NCBI GenBank assembly: GCA_902363825.1
Contig: CABJBK010000003.1
Span: 248,001 to 312,000 of the forward strand
Length of the DNA: 64,000 nt
Source of the DNA: Lachnospiraceae bacterium
GTDB taxonomy: Bacteria > Bacillota > Clostridia > Lachnospirales > Lachnospiraceae
Direction of reading: 5' to 3'
In this document: positions 46,207-56,435 of the stretch, piece by piece
How the letters are laid out: the number at the start of each line of letters is the position of its first letter
Numbering within the stretch: the stretch's first letter is position 1
Notes under the pieces: model-generated
Database searches by the model: none
Told to the model about the DNA's origin: nothing
Seen by the model: the letters and a program-made list of their open reading frames with translations, nothing else
Made by a program: the position numbers and the translations under genes

Positions 46207-46512
46207 ATGTTTGCTGTTGGACAGACAAATGCGCAGGTAGTCAGGAAAAAAGTCAGCATGCCGAGGGAGTTTAATCTGCGAAAAAAAGGAAGGAAAATTT
46301 ATGGAGCCTGGGTTGGGGACCGGTGTCTGTATCTGTCGGATGAGGAGAAGGTCCTGCGGGCAAAAGCAGGGAGGGAAGATCAGGTGAAACTGATGAGTGT
46401 TGACACGGAAAACCGTATCCGTGTTCCGGCATCGTTAGAGCATGCGAACGTCAGCATTCGCGGGTGCATTTCCACGATCGAGCTTCAGTTCACGCCGCAG
46501 AAACAGGCTTAG
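46207..46512 (+). CDS. Small uncharacterised basic protein
   Basis: The 101-residue protein is not recognised. The end, 'NRIRVPASLEHANVSIRGCISTIELQF', faintly recalls the swapped-hairpin AbrB/MraZ type, where a short strand with 'RIxVP' is typical, but the match is weak. GAAGGGA precedes the ATG, and a promoter is visible upstream. The corA-like gene follows 90 bases later. Confidence 0.6.
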   Translation: MFAVGQTNAQVVRKKVSMPREFNLRKKGRKIYGAWVGDRCLYLSDEEKVLRAKAGREDQVKLMSVDTENRIRVPASLEHANVSIRGCISTIELQFTPQKQA

Positions 46513-46602
46513 GGAGCGTTATTTTGGGGGAAATTTGGGAAAGATAAAGGATATAAGGAAGGAACGATATACAGGAGGTGGACAGTCATTTATTATAAGA
46601 TC

Positions 46603-47499
46603 ATGGATGACCGGCTGGAAGAGACAGAATTTGATGACTGGAAAGATCATAAGGACGGGATTGCGGTACTAAGCGGAGCGGAATGGGAGAAGGCAACGGA
46701 CATCCGGGCGAATTATCTGCTTGGATGGCAGGAAGACAATATTCATTTCTGCAAGCTGGAAAGCTATTCGGACTATCTGTTTGGTACATTCCATATCCCG
46801 GAGAAAGGGCATTACCGGAACAATTACGGTTTTGCCTTTTATATTTTGCAGAGAAAGATGATATTTATCGATGACACGGGAATCGTCGGAACACAGATCG
46901 CGCAGATCCGTCAGGCAAGAATGCGCAAGGGCTACACGCTGGAGCGTTTTTTGTATGATTTTCTGATCTCGTTGATCGATGATGACCTTTTGTATCTCTC
47001 GGCACTTGAAAAAAAGATCGCCGGGATGGAGGAACGGATCTTGGAGCGTGAGGATAAGGAATTTAACCACGAGATGTTACGCATGAAGAAGGAGATCTCA
47101 AGAATGCACCGCTATTACAGCCAGATGGCGGATATGGGGGAAATGCTCCATGAAAACGAGATGGATTTTTTCGGGGAGAAAGAGGCAGCGTGCTTTGGCG
47201 TGTTTACGGACCGCGCGGGCAGACTCCGGGAAGAAACACAGGTGTTAAGAGAGTATGCGATGCAGGTGCAGGACGTGTATCAGTCCGAGATCGGCATCCG
47301 CCAGAATGATGTAATGAAAGTGCTTACGATCGTGACGACGGTGTTTCTGCCGCTGACCCTGATCGCGGGCTGGTACGGCATGAATTTTGTCCATATGCCG
47401 GAGCTCGCGTGGAAATATGGTTATCCGGTGGTCATATTCGTTTCGGTGCTGATCGTCGCGGTCAGTCTCTACATCTTTAAAAAGAAAAAATATTTATGA
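46603..47499 (+). CDS. corA: CorA-family divalent metal (magnesium) channel
   Basis: The protein has a long soluble, coiled-coil-rich N-terminal part and two C-terminal membrane helices, the first ending in the pore signature 'YGMNF' that defines CorA magnesium channels. At 298 residues it is of usual size. The coordinates use ATG 46603, but the only good ribosome site, AGGAGGTG (46,573-46,580), is too far from it. It is seven bases from an in-frame ATT at 46,588, which would add five residues (Met-Tyr-Tyr-Lys-Ile). An AUU start is therefore possible. Confidence 0.9.
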   Translation: MDDRLEETEFDDWKDHKDGIAVLSGAEWEKATDIRANYLLGWQEDNIHFCKLESYSDYLFGTFHIPEKGHYRNNYGFAFYILQRKMIFIDDTGIVGTQIAQIRQARMRKGYTLERFLYDFLISLIDDDLLYLSALEKKIAGMEERILEREDKEFNHEMLRMKKEISRMHRYYSQMADMGEMLHENEMDFFGEKEAACFGVFTDRAGRLREETQVLREYAMQVQDVYQSEIGIRQNDVMKVLTIVTTVFLPLTLIAGWYGMNFVHMPELAWKYGYPVVIFVSVLIVAVSLYIFKKKKYL

Positions 47500-47548
47500 G
47501 ATATCGTCGAAATTTGTAGAAAATTCTATATGAATTTGCACGCTGTAT

Positions 47549-47557
47549 TGCTATAAT
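47549..47557 (+). promoter_or_regulatory. Extended -10 promoter of the chemoreceptor gene
   Basis: TGC-TATAAT (TG at 47,549, TATAAT at 47,552-47,557) lies 35 bases before the start. No clear -35 is seen, as is usual for extended -10 promoters. Confidence 0.5.
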
Positions 47558-47591
47558 AGAGTAGAGAACGAAAGAGAAGGAGAGGAAAAAG

Positions 47592-49091
47592 ATGGAAAAG
47601 AACTATCTGTATGCAGATGAGAAAGAACAGATGACACGCGCCAATGGTTTGTATGTTCTTACGAGTATTTTGTTTTATATTTTTGCTGCAGTAATCGTGT
47701 TTGTGGCATATCTGCGGGGAATACGGTCGCTTGGATTTACCTGCATGATCGGAGTGGTCGTGCTTGTGATGATCGTTTTAAATTTGATGTTATACCGCAC
47801 AAACAGCGCAGACCGCCGGATACGCTATGTCTTGAGTACCGGGCTTTTGGTGATAACGTTTTTTACGGGCATAGCATTTGACGCTTATTATCTGCGCTTT
47901 ATGGGAGCGGTTCCGTTTATCATCTGTATCGTGTTTTTTGACAGACGGTATTCCAGATTTTACGGAGTGGTTACGAGTGCGCTCAACATTATCATTACCG
48001 TGATAAAGATTTCGGTGCTGCACCGCTGCACCGGAGAGGAAACTGTGGATCAGATCTGCGCGACACTGGTGATCTGTTTTATGATGCTTCTGATCTACTG
48101 GACCGTTGCGGTTGCGCATACATTCAACAGTGATACGATCGGCCAGCTCGGCGAGGAAAAGAAAAAACAGCAGGATATGATGGATCATATTGTAAATGTG
48201 GCAGAGCAGGTCAGAGAGGGAACAGAGCAGGCAGTCGATATCATGAACCAGCTCAATGAATCCACGGATACCGTAAACGGAGCGGTCCGGGATATTTCAG
48301 ACAGCACGCAGACGACAGCGAAGAATATCCAGGCACAGACTGTGATGACACAGAACATCCAGGAAGCGATCGGCGAGACGATGGAGCGCTCTGCGGAGAT
48401 GGTAGAGACAGCGAAAAAATCCGGCGAGCTCAATGAGAAGAACGCGAACCTGATGGAACACTTAAAGACGCAGTCGGAAAATATCGCGCAGATCAACGAA
48501 GGCGTGGCGGCGTCCATGCAGAAGCTTCAAGAGAAGACAGAAGCGGTAAAGGGCATCGCGGATACGATCTTTTCCATTTCAAGCCAGACAAATCTCCTTG
48601 CGTTAAACGCATCGATCGAAAGCGCGAGAGCCGGAGAAGCCGGAAAAGGCTTTGCGGTCGTAGCGGATGAGATCCGTCAGCTTGCGGAAAAGACACGTCA
48701 GGAGACCGAAAATATCGCGTCGATCTTAGAGGAACTTTCCGGGGATGCACATTCGGCAGCGGATTCGGTAGGTGAGGCAGTGGCTGCGGCAGGAAAGCAG
48801 GATGACCTGATCACGGAAGTTTCAGCAAGCTTCACGGATATGAATGAGAACGTGACGAAACTTACAACGGATATCGGACAGATCGATGAGATGTTAGGCC
48901 AGCTCTCCGAGTCCAACAACCAGATCGTTGACAATATCACACAGCTTTCGGCGACAACGGAAGAAGTGACCGCATCCTCCCATCAGGCGGCGGAACTCAG
49001 TGTCAACAACCTGGAGCACGCGGAAGAAACCAAGAAACTGTTGGGCGGAGTGCTTGATGTGGCGGAAGAGCTGCAGAAATACACCAATTAG
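47592..49091 (+). CDS. Methyl-accepting chemotaxis protein
   Basis: The 499-residue receptor has about six hydrophobic segments in the first 195 residues, with no large outer sensor domain, so it likely senses within or through the membrane. The cytoplasmic coiled-coil signalling domain carries the hairpin tip '[20 protein letters not shown]' that contacts CheA and CheW. Its presence implies a motile or formerly motile host. GGAGAGGA precedes the ATG. Confidence 0.93.
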   Translation: MEKNYLYADEKEQMTRANGLYVLTSILFYIFAAVIVFVAYLRGIRSLGFTCMIGVVVLVMIVLNLMLYRTNSADRRIRYVLSTGLLVITFFTGIAFDAYYLRFMGAVPFIICIVFFDRRYSRFYGVVTSALNIIITVIKISVLHRCTGEETVDQICATLVICFMMLLIYWTVAVAHTFNSDTIGQLGEEKKKQQDMMDHIVNVAEQVREGTEQAVDIMNQLNESTDTVNGAVRDISDSTQTTAKNIQAQTVMTQNIQEAIGETMERSAEMVETAKKSGELNEKNANLMEHLKTQSENIAQINEGVAASMQKLQEKTEAVKGIADTIFSISSQTNLLALNASIESARAGEAGKGFAVVADEIRQLAEKTRQETENIASILEELSGDAHSAADSVGEAVAAAGKQDDLITEVSASFTDMNENVTKLTTDIGQIDEMLGQLSESNNQIVDNITQLSATTEEVTASSHQAAELSVNNLEHAEETKKLLGGVLDVAEELQKYTN

Positions 49092-49119
49092 TGTGAGACA
49101 ACAATTAAGAAAGAAACAG

Positions 49120-49163
49120 AAAAAAGAGAGAAATCGTTTTATCAAGCGTTTTCTCTCTTTTTT
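49120..49163. terminator. Bidirectional terminator between chemoreceptor and thiC
   Basis: AAAAAAGAGAGAAA and TTTTCTCTCTTTTTT form a long stem around a 15-base centre. The A- and T-rich ends allow use from both strands. Confidence 0.8.
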
Positions 49164-49190
49164 GAATGGATCTGTTATCGAAGTAAGTAC

Positions 49191-50495
49191 TTATAAAATA
49201 TCGATGTATTCGCCGGACAGCGCTTTGTTCATGCTGCGGACAGCGCAGAACTTACCGCACATGGAGCAGGTGTCTTCATGTTCCGGTTTGCGGTCTTCAC
49301 GGATCGCCTTTGCAGTCTCCGGGTCAATCGCGCATTCCCACTGCGCATCCCAGTCGAGCACACGTCTCGCGTCAGCCATCCTGTCATCGATATCTCTCGC
49401 TCCGCGCACACCCTTGGCGATATCAGCAGCGTGGGCAGCGATCTTGGAAGCGATGATCCCCTGCTTTACATCATCGACATTCGGAAGCGCGAGATGCTCT
49501 GCCGGAGTGACATAGCAGAGGAAAGCAGCGCCTGCGGTAGCGGCAACGGCACCACCGATCGCAGCGGTGATATGGTCATATCCAGGAGCAATATCGGTAA
49601 CGAGCGGCCCTAATACATAAAACGGAGCGCCGCCGCAGATCGTCTGCTGGATCTTCATGTTGGCCGCGATCTGGTCGAGCGGCATATGTCCAGGACCTTC
49701 CACCATGACCTGAACGTCTTTTGCCCAGGCGCGTTTGGTCAGTTCTCCGAGACGGACCAGTTCTTCGATCTGACAGACATCGGAAGCATCCGCAAGACAG
49801 CCCGGACGGCAGGCGTCACCGAGGGAGATGGTCACATCATACTCGCGGCAGATATCTAAGATCTCATCATAGTATTCATAGAACGGATTTTCATTTCCGG
49901 TCATGCACATCCATGCAAATACCAGAGAACCGCCACGGGAAACGATGTTCATTTTGCGTTTATGGTTTTTGATCTGGTCGATGGTCTTTCTGGTGATGCC
50001 GCAGTGGAGTGTGACGAAATCCACACCGTCTTCGGCATGCAGACGTACCACATCGATAAAATCCTTTGCGGTCAGTGTGGCAAGATCCCGCTGATAGTGG
50101 ATCACGGAATCATAGACCGGAACCGTACCGATCATAGCCGGACATTCGTTCGTGAGTTTGCGGCGGAACGGGATCGTATCGCCGTGGGAGGACAGATCCA
50201 TGATCGCTTCCGCCCCCATGTTGACTGCTTCCATGACTTTTTCCATTTCTACGTCATAGTCCTTGCAGTCTTTGGAAACGCCGAGGTTTACATTGATCTT
50301 GGTCTTTAACATGGAACCGACACCCTGCGGATCGATGCATTTGTGATTTTTGTTGGCACAGATCACGACTTTGCCGGAAGCTACGAGCGGCAACAGTTCG
50401 TCTGTGGTCATCTGTTCTTTAGCGGCAACGGATTTTAATTCTTCGGTTACGATGCCCTTTCTTGCCGCTTCCATCTGAGTTGCGTAATTTCTCAT
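49191..50495 (-). CDS. thiC: Phosphomethylpyrimidine synthase (thiamine biosynthesis)
   Basis: ThiC is a radical-SAM enzyme that converts aminoimidazole ribotide to the pyrimidine part of thiamine. The 434-residue protein shows 'MNYATQ'-type N-terminus, 'DLSSHGD', '[11 protein letters not shown]' and a C-terminal cluster motif with cysteines 410, 413 and 417 ('CSMCGKFC'). The last cysteine spacing is one shorter than in E. coli ThiC, which I believe is normal for clostridial forms. It is preceded by a TPP riboswitch and stands alone without other thi genes in view. Confidence 0.95.
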   Translation of the reverse strand: MRNYATQMEAARKGIVTEELKSVAAKEQMTTDELLPLVASGKVVICANKNHKCIDPQGVGSMLKTKINVNLGVSKDCKDYDVEMEKVMEAVNMGAEAIMDLSSHGDTIPFRRKLTNECPAMIGTVPVYDSVIHYQRDLATLTAKDFIDVVRLHAEDGVDFVTLHCGITRKTIDQIKNHKRKMNIVSRGGSLVFAWMCMTGNENPFYEYYDEILDICREYDVTISLGDACRPGCLADASDVCQIEELVRLGELTKRAWAKDVQVMVEGPGHMPLDQIAANMKIQQTICGGAPFYVLGPLVTDIAPGYDHITAAIGGAVAATAGAAFLCYVTPAEHLALPNVDDVKQGIIASKIAAHAADIAKGVRGARDIDDRMADARRVLDWDAQWECAIDPETAKAIREDRKPEHEDTCSMCGKFCAVRSMNKALSGEYIDIL

Positions 50496-50567
50496 TTCTT
50501 ATCTCTCTTTCTATCAAAATAATCTTTGCGCGCCTGATCCATAAAGATAAGAGGTCATTTCCATAAC

Positions 50568-50602
50568 AAAAAAACGGAATACTAAAACGCAAGCATTCCG
50601 TT
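50568..50602 (-). terminator. Riboswitch-controlled terminator in the thiC leader
   Basis: On the minus strand AACGGAAT and ATTCCGTT (eight pairs) flank a 14-base loop and lead into a seven-T run, between the TPP aptamer and the thiC start. This fits transcription attenuation by TPP. Confidence 0.85.
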
Positions 50603-50656
50603 TCTATAATCTGGATCCGGTGGATCAATGATCCAATAGAACCCGTTACAGTCATT

Positions 50657-50745
50657 ATTTCCCTACGTTAGCATTATCTAAATCAGGTTAAGGGTCTAAG
50701 CAGTACAGCTTACTCTCAGCCGGCTTGTCGCAGGCTCCCCTGTTT
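50657..50745 (-). promoter_or_regulatory. TPP (thiamine pyrophosphate) riboswitch
   Basis: On the minus strand the conserved THI-box elements appear in order: GGGGAGCC, GGCTGAGAG, GACCC, ACCTGATTTAGATAATGC and CGTAGGGA. The ligand and class are well established. It should turn thiC off when TPP is abundant, by way of the terminator at 50,568-50,602. Confidence 0.96.
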
Positions 50746-50871
50746 GTATGCCCCTATTGTACCATAACCTCGGAAAAAAGCAACTGTAAAGCGAGAGAAA
50801 AACCTTGAAAAAAAGCGGTATATAAGATATTGTGATAATAGGGAAAGTTTGGATACAGAGGTAGCAGGAGT

Positions 50872-52478
50872 ATGTTAATAAGAAGAATAAAAAGATGGAT
50901 GCCGTACCTGGTCATTGCAGCAGGGCTGGCGTTGATCTTACTGGCGTATGCAGCCAATTTTAAGATCACGGAGTTTGGAAGCATGGATGAAACAAACCCC
51001 GACACGACCACCAGACAGGCGGACGGAAGCGAGATCTTTTCGTTTGCGGCGGAGGATTACGGGGTGATGCAGAAAGATATCGTATTTTTCACGAATCACC
51101 AGCTCGTGTGGGCTTACGCGGATGGAAAGCCGATCTATGAAAATACAGAGACAGGCGGGATCTGGGGACGCACGACCGGCTCACACTGGAATTTCGTGGC
51201 AGTCCCATATGGAACAAAGAGATAAAGATCAAACTGACGCCGGTATATCAAAACGCCCGGTATCAGGACTGCACGTTTTATACAGGAAAAGAGCAGGAGG
51301 CTTTTTATAAGATCTTCGCGCAGTCGGTCATCACGTTTTTTGTCAGCGCGCTGATCGTCATACTGGGATTTGGAATGATCGTTTACTGGTGCATTGTACA
51401 CAGGAAGGCGGAGATCGGGAACAGCCTGCTGCATCTGGGCATGTTTTCGGCGATATTTGGTGTCTGGTCGGCAAATGAGACGGACGCGATGATGCTGATC
51501 GTGCGGGACCGGATCGCGGCATCGTTTATGGCGTATATCCTTTTGATGTTGATGGGAATCCCGTTTATCCTGTTTGTGAGGGATTTTTTGAATATCGGGG
51601 ATCGGAAGCTCTGGAAAGTGCTGTTTGCGATCAATGTCTGTGAGATGGTGTTTGTGCTGGGACTTCAGTTTTTGGATATCGCGGATATGAAAGAAACACT
51701 CTGGCTGACTCATATGATGTTGTGTATCGCGTTGTTTTATATGATCGGATGTCTGCTATATAAGGCGTTCCGCCATCAGATCGACCGGCACGCGAAGATC
51801 AGTACCGTAGGAATGATCCTGCTTTCGGCGGCAACAGTGACGGATATCGTGCTGTATTACCGCCATATCGGTGACGCGGATCTGTTCGGACGCTTTGTAT
51901 TCCTGGCGTTTGTGCTGATGCTCGGTTACGAGGCGGTATTCTATGCGGTGGATACGATCGAAAAGGGACGGAAGGCAAAGGTGTATGAGGAACTGGCGAT
52001 CCATGATGTCCTGACGGGGCTTTACAACCGGAATGCCTATATGGAGGACATGTCGCAGATGAAAAGCGCTAGAGGAAAGATGTTTGTCTCCTTTGATCTG
52101 AATAATCTGAAGGAATGCAACGACGGACACGGTCATGTGGAGGGAGACACTTACCTTAGAAATGTCGCGCGGATCATAGAAAAGATCTTTGATCCTTATG
52201 GAAAGGTCTACCGCATCGGCGGAGACGAATTCTGCTGTATCGTGGAGCATGCCGCAAGATGTCCGATCCTTTTCTGCATCGAGGGAATGCGCACGGAAGA
52301 GGAAAAATATAACAGCGATCCGGAGCATTATCCGATCCATATCGCGTGCGGTTACGCGCAGTTTGATCCGGAGCGGGACGAAAGTTTTGAAGGGACAAGA
52401 AACCGCTCCGATGTCAGCATGTATGAAAACAAATCAAATATAAAACAGAAAATGCATATAGAGGATAGCAGAAGATGA
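50872..52478 (+). pseudogene. Membrane diguanylate cyclase (GGDEF) with a frameshift
   Basis: The N-terminal frame (50,872-51,225) holds one membrane helix and an extracytoplasmic sensor start. The second frame, readable from about 51,210 to 52,478, holds the rest of the sensor, six to seven more membrane helices and a GGDEF domain with 'YRIGGDEFCCIV', intact for making cyclic di-GMP. Restoring one T in the stretch at about 51,212 would read 'VAVPYWNKEIKIKLTP' and rejoin the two halves, so a single-base deletion is the likely cause. The second ORF may be expressed from ATG 51375. A sequencing error is the alternative. Confidence 0.8.
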
Positions 52479-53269
52479 AAACAAAAATAAAACTGATAGC
52501 GTGTGATCTGGATGGCACACTGCTTCTGGACGGAGCGACCAGATGCCGCCCGGAACTCTTTCCACTGATCGAGGAACTGACAAAAAGGGGTGTTTCTTTT
52601 ATGCCGGCAAGCGGAAGACAGTATCCGAGCCTGCAGCGGTTGTTTGCGCCGGTCAAGGACAAGATCATGTATCTGTGTGAAAATGGGGCGCTGGTCATGC
52701 ATCTGGACCAGGTATTGATGAAGCGGCAGTTTGAGGATGGACTGGCAATGCGTATCAGCAACACCGTACTGGAACACCCGGACTGCGAAGTGCTGATATC
52801 GGGGGAGCGCACGAGTTATGTGATCCCGAAAGATCCGTCTTTCGTGACCTATCTGCGTGACGATATTGGAAATAATATCACGGTCATAGATAAACCGGAG
52901 CGGATCGAGGAACCGATCATGAAGGTTTCCTATTTTACGCCGGAAGACAAGCGTGACGGGGCAACGGCGGATTTTAAGCGGGCGTTTGGTGACAGCTGTC
53001 TGATCGTGACATCCGGAAACCGCTGGGTGGATTTCGCGCCGCTTGGCACAAGCAAAGGTTCTGCCTTAAAAGAGATCGGAGAAAAACTTGATATCCTGCC
53101 GGAGGAGATGGCTGCGTTCGGAGATAATGAAAATGACCGGACGATGTTGGAATTTGTCGGACATCCCTATCTGATGGAGACGTGTAATCCGACCATGCGG
53201 GATGTGCGTGCGACGGCCTGCAGACGTGTGGAGGATTCCCTGCGGCAGATACTGGAGGAAATGGAATGA
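52475..53269 (+). CDS. Cof-type HAD-family phosphatase
   Basis: The 264-residue protein has the HAD motifs: nucleophile in 'ACDLDGTLL' (residues 9-17), the middle serine/threonine region 'PASGRQYPS' and the metal site 'GDNENDRTML'. The alpha/beta cap matches the Cof/YbiV type that removes phosphate from sugar phosphates or cofactors. It overlaps the cyclase gene by 4 bases and the next gene by 4, so it lies in a coupled operon. Substrate unknown. Confidence 0.92.
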   Translation: MKTKIKLIACDLDGTLLLDGATRCRPELFPLIEELTKRGVSFMPASGRQYPSLQRLFAPVKDKIMYLCENGALVMHLDQVLMKRQFEDGLAMRISNTVLEHPDCEVLISGERTSYVIPKDPSFVTYLRDDIGNNITVIDKPERIEEPIMKVSYFTPEDKRDGATADFKRAFGDSCLIVTSGNRWVDFAPLGTSKGSALKEIGEKLDILPEEMAAFGDNENDRTMLEFVGHPYLMETCNPTMRDVRATACRRVEDSLRQILEEME

Positions 53270-53670
53270 AAAACAAGTCAAAATTAAAAAAGATCCGTGA
53301 AAAGAACCATGGGGCGGCGGATGCTCCAAAAGAATGGTTTTACATGCAGCAAAAAGAGATCACGGTGCGTGATATCGCGGATGCGCTGCAGGAGGAAGCA
53401 GACCTGGAACTTGAGATCTGGGAAGCGGCGGGAGTCCTTGAGGTGGTGATCCCGGAAGAACGCTCGATGGATTTCGAGTGGACCAGGGCGGAATTTCGCG
53501 ACGAATACAGTAAGAACTGGCTTACAGAACAGGGCGTAAAGACCATGTTCTTTGTGACGATCGACGCGGAACATTATACACACGCAAAACATATCATGCA
53601 GACGATCACAGGAAAGATCGGCGGATTTTTCTGCGGAGATACCGAGGATTTCCAGCCGGTCATCAAATAA
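53266..53670 (+). CDS. Uncharacterised small protein
   Basis: The 134-residue product matches no family I recognise. It begins with a lysine-rich stretch, followed by an alternating alpha/beta pattern ('EITVRDIADALQEEADLELEIWE', 'VKTMFFVTIDAEHYTHAKHI'). No signal peptide or membrane helix is seen. It is coupled to the HAD gene (4-base overlap) and precedes a MIF-like gene by 18 bases. Confidence 0.7.
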   Translation: MKNKSKLKKIREKNHGAADAPKEWFYMQQKEITVRDIADALQEEADLELEIWEAAGVLEVVIPEERSMDFEWTRAEFRDEYSKNWLTEQGVKTMFFVTIDAEHYTHAKHIMQTITGKIGGFFCGDTEDFQPVIK

Positions 53671-53688
53671 AAACAGGAGGTGGCGGAT

Positions 53689-54030
53689 ATGCCGTTTATT
53701 GATTCAAAAATTTCTATCCCGGTGAGCAGGGAGGAACGCGAAAACTTGAAAGCAGATCTGGGACGCGCGATCTCGATCGTAAATAAACCGGAAGGTTTTT
53801 TGATGTTGGGATTTGAGGATAATTACGATCTTTACATGGGAGGCAAAAAGCTGGACAAGGGAGCATTTGTTTCGGTAAAGCTGTTCGGAAGCGCTTCCAC
53901 AAGAGAGTATAACGCAATGACAGCGGAGATCTGCCGTATCTTTAAAGAACGGCTCGGAATCCCGGGAAGTGCCGTGTACATTACTTACCAGGGCATCAAT
54001 GACTGGGGCTGGGACGGAAAGAATTTCTAA
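53689..54030 (+). CDS. MIF-family tautomerase
   Basis: The 113-residue protein begins Met-Pro, so after Met removal it exposes the N-terminal proline that is the catalytic base of the MIF/tautomerase superfamily. Strand pattern and 'PEGFLMLGFEDNYDLYMGG' and 'ITYQGINDWGWDG' fit MIF (phenylpyruvate tautomerase-like). ATG 53689 is chosen over GTG 53680 because only it puts proline second, and AGGAGG sits eight bases before it. Its natural substrate is unknown. Confidence 0.88.
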   Translation: MPFIDSKISIPVSREERENLKADLGRAISIVNKPEGFLMLGFEDNYDLYMGGKKLDKGAFVSVKLFGSASTREYNAMTAEICRIFKERLGIPGSAVYITYQGINDWGWDGKNF

Positions 54031-54151
54031 AACAGCAGAAAACAGACAACGGATACGAAAAGAAAAAGGCGACCGGCATGAAAATGATTATGAGTTTAAA
54101 GAAAAAGATTCAGGGGAGAATCAGTAAAATGACGCCAGGAGCGTATAACGC

Positions 54152-54337
54152 ATGTTTTCCTATTATGTATATGAGAAACCCGGAAAAGAAAGCTATGGAA
54201 CTGTGGAGCGGTATCATACCGGAAAAGGAATTGGGAGCCTGCTCGTGGAGGTTTTGCTTATTATCTTCAATCTGCTTTTTTTCGGAACAGACACCGGAAG
54301 CAGAACAAAAGGAGCAGGTCTGTACGGATATCTGTAA
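54152..54337 (+). CDS. Possible small membrane protein
   Basis: A 61-residue frame with one hydrophobic stretch ('LLVEVLLIIFNLLFFG') preceded by AGGAG at 11 bases. The alternative frame at 54,078 is less protein-like. Support is weak. Confidence 0.3.
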   Translation: MFSYYVYEKPGKESYGTVERYHTGKGIGSLLVEVLLIIFNLLFFGTDTGSRTKGAGLYGYL

Positions 54338-54419
54338 TATAAGTAATATAATTAGGTAAGGATCTTATGGTGACAGAAAAGTCGCATGGCGGACCACAAA
54401 TTAGACAGACATATAAAAG

Positions 54420-54465
54420 AATCCCCGGCATACAATGTAACAATTAGTATCGCAGGGGATTTTTT
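54420..54465 (+). promoter_or_regulatory. Hairpin enclosing the spoIIID ribosome binding site
   Basis: AATCCCC (54,420-54,426) pairs with GGGGATT (54,455-54,461), followed by a T-run that ends directly at the GTG start (54,466). The same AGGGGA is the only ribosome site, so the hairpin either ends upstream transcripts or blocks translation of spoIIID. Confidence 0.65.
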
Positions 54466-54720
54466 GTGAAAAGCTATATTGAGGAGAGGGTTATAAATAT
54501 CGCAAATTATATCATTGAAAACAACGCGACCGTGCGTCAGACCGCGAAGAAATTCGGCATCAGCAAGAGTACGGTACATAAGGATGTAACGGAGCGCATT
54601 GTACAGATCAACCCGACACTTGCCGCAGAGGCGAGAAAAGTCTTAGATGTCAACAAATCCGAGCGCCATATCCGAGGCGGAATGGCAACCAAAGAAAAAT
54701 ATCTGCATCAGCACATATAA
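54466..54720 (+). CDS. spoIIID: Sporulation transcription factor SpoIIID
   Basis: The 84-residue protein matches SpoIIID along its whole length, with the helix-turn-helix 'ATVRQTAKKFGISKSTVHKD', then 'ERHIRGGMATKEKY'. SpoIIID switches mother-cell gene expression from sigma-E to sigma-K programmes. The start is a GTG preceded by AGGGGA. This gene supports an endospore-forming host. Confidence 0.95.
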   Translation: MKSYIEERVINIANYIIENNATVRQTAKKFGISKSTVHKDVTERIVQINPTLAAEARKVLDVNKSERHIRGGMATKEKYLHQHI

Positions 54721-54736
54721 AAGATACAACTTCTAC

Positions 54737-54765
54737 TTGTAAACTTGAAACTGCTCCCTTATAAT
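54737..54765 (+). promoter_or_regulatory. Promoter of guaA
   Basis: TTGTAA (54,737-54,742) and a perfect TATAAT (54,760-54,765) with a 17-base spacer. The start codon is 36 bases downstream, too short a leader for a purine riboswitch. Confidence 0.7.
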
Positions 54766-54801
54766 AGGAAGATAGATTGAAAATACCAGGAGGAAAAAGT
54801 C

Positions 54802-56376
54802 GTGGACAAAGAATTAGTCATTGTACTTGACTTCGGCGGACAATACAACCAGCTGGTTGCCCGCAGAGTCAGAGAATGCAATGTTTATTGCGAGATTTAT
54901 TCTTATAAAACAGACATTGAGAAGATCAAAGCTATGAATCCAAAGGGTATCATTCTGACAGGAGGGCCAAACAGCTGTTACGAAGAGGACTCTCCTTCCT
55001 ATCAGAAAGAACTCTTTGAGCTTGGAATTCCGGTACTTGGACTTTGCTATGGTGCGCAGCTTATGATGCACAAACTTGGCGGTAAAGTCATCACACCGGA
55101 GGTTGGAGAATACGGAAAGACAGAGATCCACTATGCACCGAATGCAGTTCTGTTCCAGGGAATGCCGGAAACATCGATCTGCTGGATGAGCCATTTTGAC
55201 CGTATTGAGACGGCGGCACCGGAATTTGAGGTGGTTGCCCATACTGCGGACTGCCCGATCGCGGCAACGCAGAATGTAGAAAAGAAACTCTATGCGATCC
55301 AGTTTCATCCGGAAGTCCTTCATACCGTAAACGGCACACAGATGATCTATAACTTTGTGCGTAACGTCTGCGGCTGTGCGGGAACCTGGAGAATGGATTC
55401 TTTCGTAGAAGAGACCATTCAGTCCATCCGTGAGAAAGTCGGCGATGGAAAGGTTCTTCTTGCGTTATCGGGCGGAGTGGATTCGTCCGTTGCGGCAGGA
55501 ATCCTGTCACGCGCGATCGGAAAGCAGCTGACCTGTGTTTTTGTAGACCATGGTCTCTTAAGAAAGGACGAAGGCGACGAGGTAGAGAGTGTATTCGGAC
55601 CAAACGGTCAGTTCGACTTAAACTTCATTCGTGTCAATGCGCAGGAGCGCTATTACGGAAAACTTGCCGGTGTCACAGAACCGGAGAAAAAACGTAAGAT
55701 CATCGGGGAAGAATTTATCCGTGTTTTCGAAGAGGAAGCAAAAAAAATCGGAGCAGTGGATTTCCTTGCGCAGGGAACGATCTACCCGGACGTTGTGGAA
55801 TCCGGACTCGGCGGTGAATCCGCAGTTATCAAATCCCACCACAATGTAGGCGGTCTTCCTGATTTCGTTGATTTCAAGGAAATCATTGAACCGCTTCGCA
55901 ATCTTTTCAAAGATGAAGTAAGAAAAGCGGGTCTCGAACTTGGCATCCCGGAAAAACTTGTTTTCCGTCAGCCGTTCCCGGGACCGGGACTTGGAATCCG
56001 CATCATCGGCGAAGTGACAGCAGAAAAGGTTCGTATTGTACAAGAGGCCGACGCGATTTACCGCGAGGAAGTAGACAAGGCGGTTGCCGATTATAAAAAA
56101 GCCAACGGCGAGGAACCGTCCTGGATGCCGAACCAGTACTTTGCGGCACTTACCAATATGCGTTCCGTCGGTGTCATGGGCGATGAAAGAACCTATGACT
56201 ACGCAGTAGCGCTTCGTGCGGTCAACACCGTTGATTTCATGACCGCGGAATCCGCAGAGATTCCGTTCGCAGTATTGCAGACGGTGATGAGCAGAATTAT
56301 AAATGAGGTGAAAGGGGTCAATCGTGTATTCTACGATCTGACGAGTAAGCCACCTGGAACGATTGAGTTTGAATAA
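54802..56376 (+). CDS. guaA: GMP synthase (glutamine-hydrolysing)
   Basis: GuaA makes GMP from XMP. The 524-residue protein has a class I glutamine amidotransferase domain with the catalytic C82 in 'GLCYGAQ', the ATP pyrophosphatase P-loop 'SGGVDSS' from residue 223, and the C-terminal dimerisation domain ending '[14 protein letters not shown]'. The start is GTG after AGGAGG. The 3' end of guaA is a well-known insertion site for integrative elements, and one lies just downstream here. Confidence 0.97.
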   Translation: MDKELVIVLDFGGQYNQLVARRVRECNVYCEIYSYKTDIEKIKAMNPKGIILTGGPNSCYEEDSPSYQKELFELGIPVLGLCYGAQLMMHKLGGKVITPEVGEYGKTEIHYAPNAVLFQGMPETSICWMSHFDRIETAAPEFEVVAHTADCPIAATQNVEKKLYAIQFHPEVLHTVNGTQMIYNFVRNVCGCAGTWRMDSFVEETIQSIREKVGDGKVLLALSGGVDSSVAAGILSRAIGKQLTCVFVDHGLLRKDEGDEVESVFGPNGQFDLNFIRVNAQERYYGKLAGVTEPEKKRKIIGEEFIRVFEEEAKKIGAVDFLAQGTIYPDVVESGLGGESAVIKSHHNVGGLPDFVDFKEIIEPLRNLFKDEVRKAGLELGIPEKLVFRQPFPGPGLGIRIIGEVTAEKVRIVQEADAIYREEVDKAVADYKKANGEEPSWMPNQYFAALTNMRSVGVMGDERTYDYAVALRAVNTVDFMTAESAEIPFAVLQTVMSRIINEVKGVNRVFYDLTSKPPGTIEFE

Positions 56377-56384
56377 TTTTCAAA

Positions 56385-56429
56385 AGCTCGCAAAGCCTAG
56401 TAAAATGGGCATTTGCGAGCTTGTTTTTT
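56385..56429 (+). terminator. Rho-independent terminator after guaA
   Basis: AGCTCGCAAA (56,385-56,394) and TTTGCGAGCT (56,412-56,421) form a perfect ten-pair stem, followed by TTGTTTTTT-like T-rich sequence. Confidence 0.9.
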
Positions 56430-56435
56430 GCCTTG

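Larger units (their letters stand above)
54031..54465. other. Intergenic region with a doubtful small ORF
   Basis: No sure gene lies in these 435 bases. Two overlapping small frames (54,078-54,359 and 54,152-54,337) compete. The region ends in the hairpin that abuts spoIIID. Confidence 0.5.

Noticed and set aside
49191..49515. Plus-strand open frames opposite thiC
   Set aside because: They are shadows of thiC with no ribosome site or protein motifs.
54078..54359. 93-residue frame upstream of spoIIID
   Set aside because: Its composition is poor and it competes with a slightly better frame at 54,152. Neither has strong support.
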